A stretch of DNA of 64,000 nt from Caenimonas sedimenti (GCF_007833165.1 NZ_VOBQ01000019.1:62001-126000); one strand, 5' to 3'. Shown: positions 24,789-34,999, counted from the first letter of the stretch. Made by a program: numbers and translations. The notes: a model not told the origin generated them from the letters alone.

Positions 24789-25802
24789 ATGACGGCCACT
24801 GCCGCCCCCTGGCGCACTCCGCTGACCGCGCTGTTCGGCGTCCGCTATCCGGTCCTGGCGGGCGGCCTCATGTGGCTGTCGGATGCACCGTACGTCGCCG
24901 CGCTGGTTCGGGCGGGAGCGATGGGCTTCATGACGCCCCGCTCGTTCGACAGCCTCGCCGTGTTCCGGCAGGAGCTGCGCCGCTGCCGCGAGTTGTGCCA
25001 GGGACTGCCCTTCGGCGTGAACCTGACCTTGTCGAACCGCATGGAGGCGAACCACGAAGTTCCGGCACAGGTGGGAGTGGCGATCGAAGAGGGCGTGCGG
25101 CATTTCGAGACGGTCGGGCCATCGCCCGGTGTGCTGTTCGAACGCATCCACGCGGCAGGCGGGGTGGTGATCCACAAATGCGCCTTCGTCGAACATGCGC
25201 GCAAGGCGGAAGCAGCGGGGGCCGACGCCGTTGCTCTGGTCGGCATGGAAGCCGGCGGCCACCCCGGCATGAACGAGCTGCCGACGTCCGTGCTGTGCGC
25301 CCTGGCGCTGGAGACCTTGCAGGTCCCGGTGGTCTGGGGCGGCGGGATCGGGCATGGCCGGCAGATCGCCGCCGCGCTCGCCATGGGCTGCGCCGGGGTG
25401 GTCATCGGCACGCGCTTCCTGGTGGGCGATGAAGTGGGGGCGCACCCGGACTACAAGGACCATCTCGCCGGTCAGCCGGCGCAGGCGTCCACGGTCGTCC
25501 TGCGCAGCACCGGCAACCCCTGGCGCGTGCTCGACAACGGCACGGCCCGGGAAGTCCGGCGGCGCGAGGATGCGGGCGCCCGCACCTACCCCGAGTTCGG
25601 TGCCCTGGCGCTCGGACGCACCGGGCGTGACGGTGCCTATCGCGGCGGCGACATCGACGAGGGCTTGCTCTCGATGGGACCGGCCATCGGCTTCGCGCGG
25701 CGGCGGGAGCCGCTCCAGGCGATCGTCGACGGCCTGATGACGGAGGCGGCGCAAGTGCTGGCGAAGGTGCGGCAACTGGTGCCAGCAGGAACACACGCAT
25801 GA
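24789..25802 (+). CDS. Nitronate monooxygenase family flavoprotein
   Basis: 337-residue FMN-dependent TIM-barrel protein of the 2-nitropropane dioxygenase family. Motifs are the N-terminal YPVLAGGLMWLSD, the catalytic-histidine segment GMEAGGHPG (about 153-161), and the FMN phosphate-binding region VWGGGIGHGRQIAAALAMGCAGVVIGTRF. True nitronate oxidation is only one activity; many members in CoA operons are probably enoyl reductases or act on other anionic carbons. It starts ten bases after the SDR gene and overlaps the ligase gene by four bases (ATGA). Confidence 0.88.
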   Translation: MTATAAPWRTPLTALFGVRYPVLAGGLMWLSDAPYVAALVRAGAMGFMTPRSFDSLAVFRQELRRCRELCQGLPFGVNLTLSNRMEANHEVPAQVGVAIEEGVRHFETVGPSPGVLFERIHAAGGVVIHKCAFVEHARKAEAAGADAVALVGMEAGGHPGMNELPTSVLCALALETLQVPVVWGGGIGHGRQIAAALAMGCAGVVIGTRFLVGDEVGAHPDYKDHLAGQPAQASTVVLRSTGNPWRVLDNGTAREVRRREDAGARTYPEFGALALGRTGRDGAYRGGDIDEGLLSMGPAIGFARRREPLQAIVDGLMTEAAQVLAKVRQLVPAGTHA

Positions 25803-27334
25803 AGCCCGAAGACCAGGTCATCCACTGCGGCAACCGCCGTGTCACCGGCACCGCGCTGCGCGAGCAGGCGGCGCGGGCCGCTACCGGGTTCGCGTCCCTG
25901 GGCCTGCGCCAGGGCGACACGGTGGCCGTGATGCTGCGCAACGACATCCCTTACCTCGTGCTCATGCTGGCGCTGGGACGCCTGGGCGTGCACCTGGTGG
26001 CGGTGAACTGGCACTTCCGCCGGGAAGAGGCCGAGCATGTGTTGACCGACTGCGGCGCCCGGGTCCTGGTCGTGCATGCGGACCTCTGGCCCGGGCTGGC
26101 GCCGGTGGTGCCCGCCGGGATGACGGTGATCGTCGTGCCCACGCCTTCGGAACTGCTGGCAAGCTACGGCGCCGAACCGGCGCGCGTCCCCTTGGGTGCC
26201 CACGATTGGCTTTCATGGGTGGACAGTTTCGCGCCCCACGCCGAGGCGCCGCTGCCGGCTGTCGGCAGCATGCTCTACACCTCCGGCACCACCGGCAAGC
26301 CCAAGGCCGTGATGCGGCTGCCCGGCACGCCGCGCCAGCACGAGGGCGCCGCGCGCATCCGCTCGCACGCCAGCCAGGCCGCCGAAGGGATGCGCACGGC
26401 GATCGTCGCGCCGCTCTATCACGCCGGCCCCAACGCGGCCGCCCGGGTGGCGCTGGAGCTCGCGGCCGTGATCGTCGTGCTCCCGCGGTTCGACGCCGAG
26501 GAACTGCTGGTCGCCATCGCCACGCACCGCCTCACGCACCTGTCGATGGTGCCGATCATGTTCGTGCGGCTGCTCAAGCTGCCGCCCGAGGTGCGCGCCC
26601 GCCACGCTGTGCAATCGCTGCGCAACGTCACCCATGGTGGAGCGCCGTGCGCACCGGACGTCAAGCGCGCGATGCTGGAATGGTGGGGACCCATCGTCAG
26701 CGAGACTTACGGCTCGACCGAGGCCGGCCTCGTCACCTTTGCCCGCGCGGAGGAGTGGCTGGCCAAGCCGGGAACCGTCGGGCGGCCTTTTCCAGGAACC
26801 CGGATCCGCGTGCTGGACGAGGCGGGGCGCGAACTGCGTGCCGGCGAAGTGGGCGAGATCGTGGTGGACCCGGGCGAAAACGCCCTGCCCTTCACCTATC
26901 GCAACAACCCCGAGGCGCGGGCCGCGGTCGACCGCGACGGCTTCATCGCCAACGGCGATGTCGGCTACCTCGACGAAGAGGGATTCCTGTTCGTCACCGA
27001 CCGGCGCCGCGACATGATCATTTCCGGCGGCGTGAACATCTACCCCGCCGAGATCGAGCACGTGCTGCTCGCCTCGCCGGAGGTCGCCGACTGCGCCGTC
27101 TTCGGCATCCCCGACGCCGAGTACGGGGAGGCGGTTGCGGCCGCCGTCGTTCCGGCAGCGGGCGCGACTCCCACCGCCGAAGGGCTGCGCGCCTGGGTGC
27201 GCGAGCGGCTCGCCGGCTACAAGGTGCCCCAGGTCGTGGAACTCCGCGACAGCCTTCCGCGCGAAGGCATGGGCAAGGTTTTCAAGCAGCAGCTGCGCGC
27301 GCCCTACTGGGAACGCGCCGGCCGCCGAATCTGA
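25799..27334 (+). CDS. AMP-forming acyl-CoA synthetase
   Basis: 511-residue ANL-superfamily ligase that activates a carboxylic acid as acyl-AMP and then acyl-CoA. The phosphate loop is LYTSGTTGKPKAV, A5 is YGSTEAG, A7-A8 is NGDVGYLDEEGFLFVTDRRRDMIISGG, and the C-terminal lysine is in EGMGKVFKQQLR. It should be the entry step of the TetR-controlled operon, with chemistry continuing through hydratase, SDR and the thiolase-like pair. Substrate class is undetermined; the FACL/fadD3-like form suits medium, aromatic or alicyclic acids. Confidence 0.92.
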   Translation: MKPEDQVIHCGNRRVTGTALREQAARAATGFASLGLRQGDTVAVMLRNDIPYLVLMLALGRLGVHLVAVNWHFRREEAEHVLTDCGARVLVVHADLWPGLAPVVPAGMTVIVVPTPSELLASYGAEPARVPLGAHDWLSWVDSFAPHAEAPLPAVGSMLYTSGTTGKPKAVMRLPGTPRQHEGAARIRSHASQAAEGMRTAIVAPLYHAGPNAAARVALELAAVIVVLPRFDAEELLVAIATHRLTHLSMVPIMFVRLLKLPPEVRARHAVQSLRNVTHGGAPCAPDVKRAMLEWWGPIVSETYGSTEAGLVTFARAEEWLAKPGTVGRPFPGTRIRVLDEAGRELRAGEVGEIVVDPGENALPFTYRNNPEARAAVDRDGFIANGDVGYLDEEGFLFVTDRRRDMIISGGVNIYPAEIEHVLLASPEVADCAVFGIPDAEYGEAVAAAVVPAAGATPTAEGLRAWVRERLAGYKVPQVVELRDSLPREGMGKVFKQQLRAPYWERAGRRI

Positions 27335-27364
27335 GTTCACGTCATTTCATTTGAGGAGACATCC

Positions 27365-28327
27365 ATGATCACTCGACGTGCCTGCCTGCTGGCCCTGTCC
27401 GCGGGCCCCTTCGCCGCACGCGCGCAAGCGTCCTACCCCACCAGGCCGGTGCGACTGCTGGTCGGCTTCGCCGCCGGCGGCATCACCGACATCACCGCCC
27501 GGCAGGTGGCGGAAGCGATGGCGCCGTTCCTGGGGCAAGCCCTCGTGGTCGAGAACAAGGCCGGCGCGGGCGGCAACATCGCCAGCGCCGAGCTGGCCCG
27601 CACCACGCCGGACGGCTACACGCTGATGGTCGCTTCGCCAGGGCAGTTGGTGGTCAACCCGCTGACGCAGAAATCCGTGGGCTTCGACCCCAAGACGGAG
27701 TTCAGCCTGGTCGGGCTGATCAACACCAGCCCCTTCGTGGTGGTGGTCCCGGGGAACTCGCCCTTCAAGTCGGCCGCCGAACTCGTCGCGTGGGGCAAGC
27801 AGCATCCGGGCAAGCTCAGCTTTGCTTCGCCCGGCATCGGCACCACCATGCACATCGGCGGGGAGATGCTCAATGCCCTGGCGGGCGTGCAGGCGGTCCA
27901 CATTCCGTACAAGGGCGGCGCGCAGTCGACGGCCGACCTCGTGGCAGGCCGGGTGGATTTCATGATCGACAGCCTCGGCGCGGTCTCGGGCCAGGTCGAA
28001 TCGGGCCAGCTGCGCGTGATCGGCGTGACCAGCCCAGGAAAGATGACGCGCTTCCCGGATGCCCAGCCGATGAACACCCTGTACCCCGATTTCGAGCTGT
28101 CTTCCTGGCTGGGGCTGGTGGGTCCGCCCCGGATGCCCGCCGACGTGGTGACCCTGCTGGCCAGCGCCCTCGCCAAGGCCGTGAGGACGCCGAAGTTCGT
28201 GGAGACCGTGGAGAAGCGCGGCAGTTCGGTGGCCGATACATCCCCCGCCTACTTTGCCGCGCACCTGAAGCGCGAACGTGAACGGATCGAGCGGACAGTG
28301 GTGAAGTCGGGCCTGCGGCTCGACTGA
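27365..28327 (+). CDS. Bug/TctC-family periplasmic binding protein
   Basis: 320-residue periplasmic protein. The short signal MITRRACLLALSAGPFAARAQA is followed by SYPTRPVRLLVGFAAGGITDITAR, the Bug N-terminal block. GGGNIASAELARTTPDGYTLMV-type and HIPYKGGAQSTADLVAGRVDFMID segments are characteristic. It lies 30 bases after the acyl-CoA synthetase with a GAGGAGAC ribosome site and closes the TetR-led operon. It probably captures the acid activated by the synthetase; no cognate membrane subunits are here. Confidence 0.92.
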   Translation: MITRRACLLALSAGPFAARAQASYPTRPVRLLVGFAAGGITDITARQVAEAMAPFLGQALVVENKAGAGGNIASAELARTTPDGYTLMVASPGQLVVNPLTQKSVGFDPKTEFSLVGLINTSPFVVVVPGNSPFKSAAELVAWGKQHPGKLSFASPGIGTTMHIGGEMLNALAGVQAVHIPYKGGAQSTADLVAGRVDFMIDSLGAVSGQVESGQLRVIGVTSPGKMTRFPDAQPMNTLYPDFELSSWLGLVGPPRMPADVVTLLASALAKAVRTPKFVETVEKRGSSVADTSPAYFAAHLKRERERIERTVVKSGLRLD

Positions 28328-28332
28328 AGGGG

Positions 28333-29115
28333 TCAGGCCGGCTTCCGCGCGGCCTCTGCCTTGCGCCGCAGCTTGCGCATGCCGCCCAGCCAGCGATCCA
28401 CGTCAGCCGCCTTCCCGCGCACATAGTCCAGCACCTCGGGGTGCGGCAGCACCAGGAAGCGCTCGTCGCGCATCGCGGCAACGACGTCGTCCGCCACCTG
28501 CTCGGGCGACACCATGTTGTCCTGCAGGAAGCTCTTGCGGTCGCCATCCTTGCCCATCAGCATCGGCGTTCGCACGCCCTGGGGGCAGAGGCAGCTCACG
28601 CGGATGCCCTGGTCGCCGTACTGGATCGAGAGCCACTCGGCCAAGGCGACCGCCGCATGCTTGGTGACGGCGTATGTCGCTGACTCCGGATGCGACAGCA
28701 GGCCCGCGGCCGACGCGGTCTGCAGCAGGTAGCCTTCGCCGCGCTCGATCATCTGCGGCACCACCGCGCGGGCCGCGTACACGTGGCCCATCAGGTTGAC
28801 GTCCCAGGAGCGTTGCCAATCATCGTTCGCGCCCAGGCCACCGCCGGTCGCGATGCCGGCGTTGGAACACAACACATCGACACGGCCGAAATGCGAGGTG
28901 GCTTGCGCAACCATCGCCTGGACCTGGGCTTCGACACCGATGTCGACGCGCAGGGCGAGGCCACCCACTTCGGCGGCCACAGCCTGGGCGGGCGTTTCGT
29001 CCCGATCCGCGACCACGACCCCCGCCGCGCCCTCCTGCGCGAAGCGCCGCACCAGCGCCGCGCCGATGCCGCTGGCGCCGCCGGTCACCAGAATGACCTT
29101 GCCCCTCAGCTCCAT
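28333..29115 (-). CDS. Short-chain dehydrogenase/reductase
   Basis: 260-residue SDR. It has cofactor motif TGGASGIGAAL at about 11-21, Asp36 in VVADRDE indicating NAD preference, SNAG near 83, the active serine in LQTASAAG and YAVTK near 152. The start ATG at 29115 shares one base with the thiolase stop (TGATG), and the three genes 28333-32398 form one operon. It could oxidise 3-hydroxyacyl-CoA or a side-chain alcohol. Its stop lies five bases from the convergent Bug gene. Confidence 0.9.
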   Translation of the reverse strand: MELRGKVILVTGGASGIGAALVRRFAQEGAAGVVVADRDETPAQAVAAEVGGLALRVDIGVEAQVQAMVAQATSHFGRVDVLCSNAGIATGGGLGANDDWQRSWDVNLMGHVYAARAVVPQMIERGEGYLLQTASAAGLLSHPESATYAVTKHAAVALAEWLSIQYGDQGIRVSCLCPQGVRTPMLMGKDGDRKSFLQDNMVSPEQVADDVVAAMRDERFLVLPHPEVLDYVRGKAADVDRWLGGMRKLRRKAEAARKPA

Positions 29116-30296
29116 CAGGCGACCTCGAACAGCCCGGCGGCTCCCTGCCCGCCACCGATGCACATGGTCACGACCACGTACTTCGCGCCGCGCCGCTTGC
29201 CTTCGATCAGTGCGTGGCCGGTCAGGCGCGAGCCGCTGACGCCGTAGGGGTGGCCCACCGCGATGGCGCCGCCGTTCACGTTCAAGAGCTCGTCCGGGAT
29301 GCCCAGCTTGTCGCGGCAATACAGCACCTGCACGGCGAAGGCTTCGTTCAGTTCCCACAGGCCGATGTCCGAGACCTTGAGCCCGGTGCGTTCCAGCAGC
29401 CGCGGGATGGCGTAGACGGGGCCGATGCCCATTTCGTCCGGCTCGCAACCCGCGACCGCGAAGCCGCGGAAGATGCCGAGCGGCTGCAGGCCGCGTTTCT
29501 CCGCCAGCTTGGCGTTCATCAGCAGGCACACGGAAGAGCCGTCGCTGAACTGGCTGGCGTTGCCGGCGGTGATGACCCCTCCCGGCATGGCCGATCGGAT
29601 CTTGCTCACGCCTTCCAGCGTGGTGTCGGGGCGGATGCCCTCGTCGGAGGAGATCGTCACTTCCTTGCGCGTCAGGCGGCCCGTGGCCTTGTCGACCACA
29701 CCCATCACCGTGGTCATGGGGACGATCTCGTCATTGAATTTGCCGGCCGCCTGCGCCGCCGCGGCGCGCAGCTGGCTGCGCACGCCGTACTCGTCCTGCG
29801 CGTCCTTCGGGACGCCGTAGCGCTTGGCGACCTGTTCGGCCGTCTGCAGCATGCTCCAGTAGATCTCGGGCTTCTGCGCCATCATGGCCGGGTCGACGCG
29901 CATGTGGCGGTTGGTCTCGTTCTGCACGCACGAGATGCTTTCGACACCGCCCGCGACCATCACCGGCACCTGGTCCACGATGATGCGCTGCGCCGCCATG
30001 GCGATGGCCTGCAGGCCCGAGGAACAGAAGCGGTTGATGGACACACCGGCGGTGGTCACCGGCAGCCCGGCGCGCAACGCGGCGACACGCGCGATGTTGC
30101 CGCCCGTGGTGCCTTCCATCAGCGACATGCCGAGGATCACGTCCTCGACCTCGCCCGGGTCGACTTTGGCACGCTGCACGGCATGCTGGATCGAATGCGC
30201 GGCGAGCGACGCGCCGTAAGTCATGTTGAATGCGCCCTTCCAGCTCTTGGCCAGGCCGGTGCGCGCGGTGGAGACGATGGCGACTTCGGTGCTCAT
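29115..30296 (-). CDS. Acetyl-CoA C-acyltransferase (3-ketoacyl-CoA thiolase)
   Basis: 393-residue degradative thiolase cleaving 3-ketoacyl-CoA to acetyl-CoA and a shortened acyl-CoA. All three catalytic motifs are intact: Cys91 in [10 protein letters not shown], His349 in VGHPYGVSG and Cys379 in [10 protein letters not shown]. It is a useful contrast with the Cys-less thiolase-like protein at 21990. It lies 17 bases after the FadB-like gene, an arrangement like fadBA. The start ATG at 30296 is chosen because it begins the conserved [12 protein letters not shown]. Confidence 0.95.
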   Translation of the reverse strand: MSTEVAIVSTARTGLAKSWKGAFNMTYGASLAAHSIQHAVQRAKVDPGEVEDVILGMSLMEGTTGGNIARVAALRAGLPVTTAGVSINRFCSSGLQAIAMAAQRIIVDQVPVMVAGGVESISCVQNETNRHMRVDPAMMAQKPEIYWSMLQTAEQVAKRYGVPKDAQDEYGVRSQLRAAAAQAAGKFNDEIVPMTTVMGVVDKATGRLTRKEVTISSDEGIRPDTTLEGVSKIRSAMPGGVITAGNASQFSDGSSVCLLMNAKLAEKRGLQPLGIFRGFAVAGCEPDEMGIGPVYAIPRLLERTGLKVSDIGLWELNEAFAVQVLYCRDKLGIPDELLNVNGGAIAVGHPYGVSGSRLTGHALIEGKRRGAKYVVVTMCIGGGQGAAGLFEVA

Positions 30297-30313
30297 GGGG
30301 ATGGTCCTTGCGA

Positions 30314-32398
30314 TCAGGAGAAGGTCTTGCCTTCTTCGGCCAGTTTCAACAGCAGTGGCGCCGGCTGCCACGACGGGTCGGCACCCGGCGCGGCGGCGAA
30401 GCGCTTCAGCGCCCGCACGACATTCGGCAGGCCGACGGTGTCGGCATACAGCATCGGGCCGCCGCGGTGCGCCGGGAAGCCGTAGCCGTTCAGGTAGACG
30501 AGGTCGATGTCGCTGGCGCGCGCCGCGATGCCTTCTTCCAGGATGCGGGCGCCCTCGTTCACCAGCGCGAAGATGCAGCGCTGCACCACCTCCTCGTCGC
30601 TCACCGCGCGCGGCGTGATGCCGTTGGCCGCGCGGTACTCGGTGATCAGCTGCTCAGTCACCGGATCCGGGATCGGGTCGCGCTTGGCCGCCTCATAGCG
30701 GTACCAGCCGGCGCCCGTCTTCTGGCCGAAGCGGCCGGCTTCGCACAGCTTGTCGGCGACGATGGGCTTCATCTCCACGCCGGCCTCGGCCGCCTTGCGC
30801 TTGCGCGTCGCCCAGCCGATGTCGAGCCCGGCCAGATCGCCCATGCGGAACGGACCCATCGCCAGACCGAACTTCTGCAACGCGCCGTCCACCTGCTGCG
30901 GCAGCGCGCCGGCGTTGATCAAGCCCTGCGCGGCGGCGCCGTAGCGCGCGATCATCCGGTTGCCGATGAAGCCGTCGCACACCCCGGACACGACGGCAAT
31001 CTTCTTGATCTTCTTCGCCAGCGCCATGCTGGTGGCCAGCACGTCGGGGGCGGTCTTCGCGCCACGAACCACCTCCAGCAGGCGCATCACATTGGCCGGG
31101 CTGAAGAAGTGCAGGCCCAGCACGTCGGCCGGCCGCTTCGTGAACGACGCGATCTTGTCGATGTTCAGGTACGAGGTGTTCGACGCGAGGATGGCACCGG
31201 GCTTGCAGACTTCGTCGAGCTTGCGGAAGACCTGCTCCTTCACGTCCATGTGTTCGAACACGGCTTCCACCACGAGGTCGACATCGGCGAAAGGTGCGTA
31301 GTCCAGCGTCGGAGTGATCAGCGCCATGCGCTGCTCGACCTGCTCCGCGGTCAGCTTGCCCTTCTTGGCCGAGTTCTCGTAGTTCTTGCGGATGATGCCC
31401 AGGCCCTTGTCCAGCGCCTCCTGCTTCGTCTCCAGCAGCACGACGGGAATGCCCGCGTTCAGGAAATTCATCGTGATGCCGCCGCCCATCGTCCCGGCGC
31501 CGATCACGCCCACCTTCCTGATTTCACGCAAGGGCGCGCCTTCCGGCAGGCCGGCGATCTTGCCGGCGGCGCGTTCGGCGGCAAACACGTGGCGCAGCGC
31601 GCGCGACTCGGGCGTGTTCATCAGTCCCATGAAGGTCTCGCGCTCGATGCGCAGTGCCTCGTCGATCGGCTTGCTGATGGACAGCGCCACCATCTCCAGG
31701 CATTTCAGGGGTGCCGGGTACGGGCCGGCCATGGCACCCACCGTGTTGCGGGCGAACTGCAGGAAGGCTTCGGCCTGCGGGTCTTTCACCTTCAGGTCGC
31801 GCAGGCGCTTGAGTGGCAGCTTCTCCGCGACCACCCGCTCGGCGAACGCGACCGCGGCCGCCACCGGATCGCCTTCCGTCACTTCATCGAAGAGCGCCGT
31901 GCCCTTGAGCTTCGCCGCGGGCACCGTCGCGCCCGAGACGATCATGTTCAATGCCGCTTCCAGGCCGATGGCGCGCGGCAGGCGCTGCGTGCCCCCCGCG
32001 CCGGGCAACAGGCCCAGCTTCACTTCCGGCAGCGCGATCTGCGCGTCGGCCTTGGCGACACGATAGTGGGCACCCAGCGCGAGTTCGAGGCCGCCGCCCA
32101 TGCACACACCAGCGATCGCCGCGACCACGGGCTTGGTGGCGTCTTCGAGCGCGGCGATGAGGACCGGCAGGCGAGGCTCTTGCGCTGCCTTGGCGGTGCC
32201 GAACTCCTTGACGTCGGCGCCGCCGGAGAACGCCCGGGCGGTGCCGGTCAGCACAATGGATTGCGCGTCGTTGTCCGCCAGCGCGCGATCGAGCGCGGCC
32301 AGCAAGTCGGTGCGCAACGTGGCACCAAGCCCGTTGATCGGCGGGTAGTCGAGGGTGATGACGGCGGTGCGGCCGCGGACTTCGTAATGGCTGCTCAT
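30314..32398 (-). CDS. Bifunctional enoyl-CoA hydratase/3-hydroxyacyl-CoA dehydrogenase (FadB/FadJ-like)
   Basis: 694-residue multifunctional beta-oxidation enzyme. The N-terminal crotonase domain (1 to about 190) has both glutamates, Glu105 in GGGLE and Glu125 in PEVKLG. A linker leads to the NAD-binding Rossmann motif [12 protein letters not shown] near residue 297, the catalytic histidine segment [15 protein letters not shown], and two C-terminal HAD domains. It catalyses hydration and oxidation, handing 3-ketoacyl-CoA to the thiolase encoded next. First gene of the three-gene minus operon. ATG 32398 begins the conserved domain; an open frame upstream to 32455 is not used. Confidence 0.95.
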   Translation of the reverse strand: MSSHYEVRGRTAVITLDYPPINGLGATLRTDLLAALDRALADNDAQSIVLTGTARAFSGGADVKEFGTAKAAQEPRLPVLIAALEDATKPVVAAIAGVCMGGGLELALGAHYRVAKADAQIALPEVKLGLLPGAGGTQRLPRAIGLEAALNMIVSGATVPAAKLKGTALFDEVTEGDPVAAAVAFAERVVAEKLPLKRLRDLKVKDPQAEAFLQFARNTVGAMAGPYPAPLKCLEMVALSISKPIDEALRIERETFMGLMNTPESRALRHVFAAERAAGKIAGLPEGAPLREIRKVGVIGAGTMGGGITMNFLNAGIPVVLLETKQEALDKGLGIIRKNYENSAKKGKLTAEQVEQRMALITPTLDYAPFADVDLVVEAVFEHMDVKEQVFRKLDEVCKPGAILASNTSYLNIDKIASFTKRPADVLGLHFFSPANVMRLLEVVRGAKTAPDVLATSMALAKKIKKIAVVSGVCDGFIGNRMIARYGAAAQGLINAGALPQQVDGALQKFGLAMGPFRMGDLAGLDIGWATRKRKAAEAGVEMKPIVADKLCEAGRFGQKTGAGWYRYEAAKRDPIPDPVTEQLITEYRAANGITPRAVSDEEVVQRCIFALVNEGARILEEGIAARASDIDLVYLNGYGFPAHRGGPMLYADTVGLPNVVRALKRFAAAPGADPSWQPAPLLLKLAEEGKTFS

Positions 32399-32466
32399 GC
32401 AAGCGTCTCCTGGTGATGCGGGACCGGGCTTCTGCAGCGCAGAACCTGGCTTCAATTTCGCGTCTG

Positions 32467-32478
32467 GATGCTAGCATC
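32467..32478. promoter_or_regulatory. Perfect 12-bp palindrome upstream of the FadB-like gene
   Basis: GATGCTAGCATC is fully self-complementary, 69 bases upstream of the FadB-like start in a 203-base gap shared with the MFS gene. On the minus strand it contains TAGCAT, a possible -10 hexamer. It may be a repressor site; no regulator is adjacent. Confidence 0.3.
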
Positions 32479-32601
32479 GGCCCCTCTTTCCGCGAGTCGC
32501 ATGCATGACGAAGCCCGGCGCTTGTTCGCGCTCCCACGAGACCGAGGCAGGGCAGTCGCTGCGCTCGAACGCGGTGCCCGCGCTGGCCCCGCCACCGGAG
32601 C

Positions 32602-33795
32602 GTGCCTCTGCCTGATCCAGACACTGCGTCGCCGCCGCCTTCGCGCGTGGCTGGGCTGCTCTCCCTGACACTGTTGACGGGCACGGTGAACGGCGTCTCG
32701 CGTGTGGCCCTGCCGCTGTATGCGGCGTCGCTCGGCGCCGAGGCCTGGCAGGTGGGGCTCACCGGCGGCATGGGTTACACCGGGATGCTGCTGCTGGCTT
32801 TGCCGATGGGCGCGTGGATCGACCGCCATGGCAGCCGCCCGCTCTTCCTGCGCGGCATCGCGCTCGCGGCCACGCTCTACCTGCTGCTCGCGGGCAGCCA
32901 CGCGGTGTGGCAGGCGGTGCTGCTCACCGCGTTGCTGGGGCTGGTGGTGCCCTTGCGGGCGATTCCCATCCACACCGAATTCCTGGCGATCCTGCCGAGC
33001 TTGAGTCCTTCGCGAGCCGGCTGGAACCGCGCGGCCAACATGACAGGCATGTTCTTCCTGGGCCCTGCGATCTCCGCCGCGGCGATCGCTGCCGTCGGGT
33101 TCTCGCGCGTGTTCGCCGGGGTGGCCTGCGGCTTGCTGGTGGCGGGCCTGGTGGGAAGGCGCGTGCTGGGCTCCGTCACCGCCGGACCGGCCGGCGTCGA
33201 CGCGCCACTGGCGGAACGCGTTCGCTTGCAGTTCGAGCTGTTGCGCGGGCACGCGGACCTGCGCCGCACCATGGCCATCGATTTCCTCACGCAGATGGCG
33301 GTGGCCTACTTCGTGGTGTTCGGGATCGTACTGGCCGTGCGCGTCGCGGGCATGCCGCTCCAGCTGGCGGCGGGATTGGTCACGTTCCAGGGCGCGGTCT
33401 ACGTGGTGACGCTGCTGGCAGCGGGCAAGCTGGTGGCCCGGCTGCCGGCGGGCCGCTGCTACCGCGTGGCGCTGGCGCTGCTCGCCGCCGAATGCCTGCT
33501 GTACGGACTCGCGCCGCAGCCGATGATGCTCTGGATCGGCGCGGGGCTGATGGGGGTGGGCGTCGGTGTGCAGGGTTTGCTGAGCACCGCGCGCTTCGCC
33601 GACATGATGCGGCAGTATGGGCGCGGCCGCATCGGCGGACTGACGGCGGTCGCGCCTCCGGCAGGCGGCGTGCTCGGCGCGATCGGTGGCGGCGTGCTCA
33701 GCCAGCACCTGGGCATCGCGGCGGGCTTCCTCGCACTCGGCGTTGCGTTCACGCTGGCCGCGCTGCTTCCCCGCTTTGCCGCGCCAGCCCGGTGA
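32602..33795 (+). CDS. Major facilitator superfamily transporter
   Basis: 397-residue inner-membrane protein with about twelve hydrophobic helices. The motif between helices 2 and 3 is LPMGAWIDRHGSRPLFLRG, the MFS A-motif. It probably exports or imports a small molecule by proton coupling; no substrate can be read. The GTG at 32602 has GGAG too close upstream, so a later GTG at 32647 is possible and would shorten the N-terminus by 15 residues. Its last 47 bases overlap the convergent tandem TetR gene. Confidence 0.88.
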   Translation: MPLPDPDTASPPPSRVAGLLSLTLLTGTVNGVSRVALPLYAASLGAEAWQVGLTGGMGYTGMLLLALPMGAWIDRHGSRPLFLRGIALAATLYLLLAGSHAVWQAVLLTALLGLVVPLRAIPIHTEFLAILPSLSPSRAGWNRAANMTGMFFLGPAISAAAIAAVGFSRVFAGVACGLLVAGLVGRRVLGSVTAGPAGVDAPLAERVRLQFELLRGHADLRRTMAIDFLTQMAVAYFVVFGIVLAVRVAGMPLQLAAGLVTFQGAVYVVTLLAAGKLVARLPAGRCYRVALALLAAECLLYGLAPQPMMLWIGAGLMGVGVGVQGLLSTARFADMMRQYGRGRIGGLTAVAPPAGGVLGAIGGGVLSQHLGIAAGFLALGVAFTLAALLPRFAAPAR

Positions 33796-34999
33796 ACACC
33801 GGCATCGCGTAGAGCTCGAAGGCATTGCCCGCGTGGACGCCGCGCACCCAGCGTTCGAGCTCCGCGGCCGCGTTCAACATGCCGTTGACCAGCTGCGCCG
33901 CAACGAACGGGTCCACCACGCGCAACGACCCGTCCTGCATGCCTTCCAGCACCAGCGTCGCGAAGCGCTCGCCCAATCGGCCGAGCGTGCGTCGCATGTC
34001 GGTGCGGATGGCTTCGGGCAGGCCCGTCCAGGCCGTCACCCGCAACAGCGGTCCGTGCGCCGAGAGCTGGAACTCCAGCAGCGCGCGGCACGCGATCGCC
34101 AGGCGGTCCGCGCCGCTGCCCGGCGCTGCTGCCGCCCCTTGCTGCGCCGCCCGGATGACGGCGAAAGTGCGCTCGAAGCACGCGACGATCAGCTCTTCCT
34201 TGGTCGGGTGGTGGTGGTAGAACGAGCCCTTGGTGAGCTTCAGCTCCGCGGCGATGCGGTCGACTGACGCACCGCGATACCCGTGCTCGTTGACCAGCCG
34301 CGTGGCCGCCTTCAGGTAGGACGTGCGGGTCGTGTCCCCATCCGCCCCGGTGCCGTCCAGCTCGGCCCAGGGCAGATCGATCTGCGGCGCCTCGGGCAGG
34401 CGGCGAGCCGCTGCGATCCCGTGCAGCAGCACGTCGGCGACCCGCTCGCCGACCAGGGCATAGTCGTCGGGTTCATGGCGCGCGATCCAGCCGCGCGTCC
34501 AGGACGTCGTCGACAGCAGCAGGTGCGCCCTGGCATTGCGCGCGTCCGCGGCCAGGGCCGGCGCATCGGGCGCGTCGAGCAGCGCGCGCACGCGCCGGAA
34601 CAGCTGGTTGTAGCTGGACCCCATCGCGGCGCTGTGCGGCGGCGAGATCGTGAGGATCTCGTTGAAGAGAATCAGCTCGGGATGCAGCCCGCGCGCAATC
34701 TGCGCCAGCAGGGCCAGGTAGCCGGTGACGAAACCGCGCACGCGCTCTTCGAGCCGGCCGGCACGTGCTGCCGCGTCGGCGCAGGCGCCCATCGCTTCCA
34801 TCGCGCGTTCGAGGCAGGCGCAGGCCAGGTCTTCCTTGCGGCGGTAGTAGTAGGTCAGGCTGTTCGGTGCCAGCCCCACGTTGCGGGCGACTTCCGACAG
34901 CATCCCGCCGTTGATGCCCTGCTGGTTGAAGAGGCGCGCCGCGCCGTCCAGGATGGTTTCGCGCTTGTCCTGGAAGCGGGCGGTGCTTGCCTGGCTCAT
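33749..34999 (-). CDS. Tandem TetR regulator with two DNA-binding domains
   Basis: 416-residue protein holding two complete TetR modules in one chain. The first helix-turn-helix is at about 12-60 ([35 protein letters not shown]). The second is at about 225-272 ([37 protein letters not shown]). Each is followed by a helical sensor region. Typical TetR proteins are about 200 residues with one such domain. No stop or frameshift lies between the halves, so this is a genuine fusion. Its start overlaps the stop of the DppF-like gene (ATGA), so the regulator is produced from the transporter operon and may control it. Confidence 0.88.
   Translation of the reverse strand: MSQASTARFQDKRETILDGAARLFNQQGINGGMLSEVARNVGLAPNSLTYYYRRKEDLACACLERAMEAMGACADAAARAGRLEERVRGFVTGYLALLAQIARGLHPELILFNEILTISPPHSAAMGSSYNQLFRRVRALLDAPDAPALAADARNARAHLLLSTTSWTRGWIARHEPDDYALVGERVADVLLHGIAAARRLPEAPQIDLPWAELDGTGADGDTTRTSYLKAATRLVNEHGYRGASVDRIAAELKLTKGSFYHHHPTKEELIVACFERTFAVIRAAQQGAAAAPGSGADRLAIACRALLEFQLSAHGPLLRVTAWTGLPEAIRTDMRRTLGRLGERFATLVLEGMQDGSLRVVDPFVAAQLVNGMLNAAAELERWVRGVHAGNAFELYAMPVFTGLARQSGEAARPA

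Noticed and set aside
30230..32416. Long plus-strand open frame opposite the FadB-like gene
   Set aside because: Shadow of a fully conserved 694-residue enzyme; no ribosome site or motif supports it.
32455..32601. Small ORF between the FadB-like and MFS genes
   Set aside because: The frame beginning near 32468 runs into the MFS gene in another frame, with an Arg-rich product and no ribosome site.
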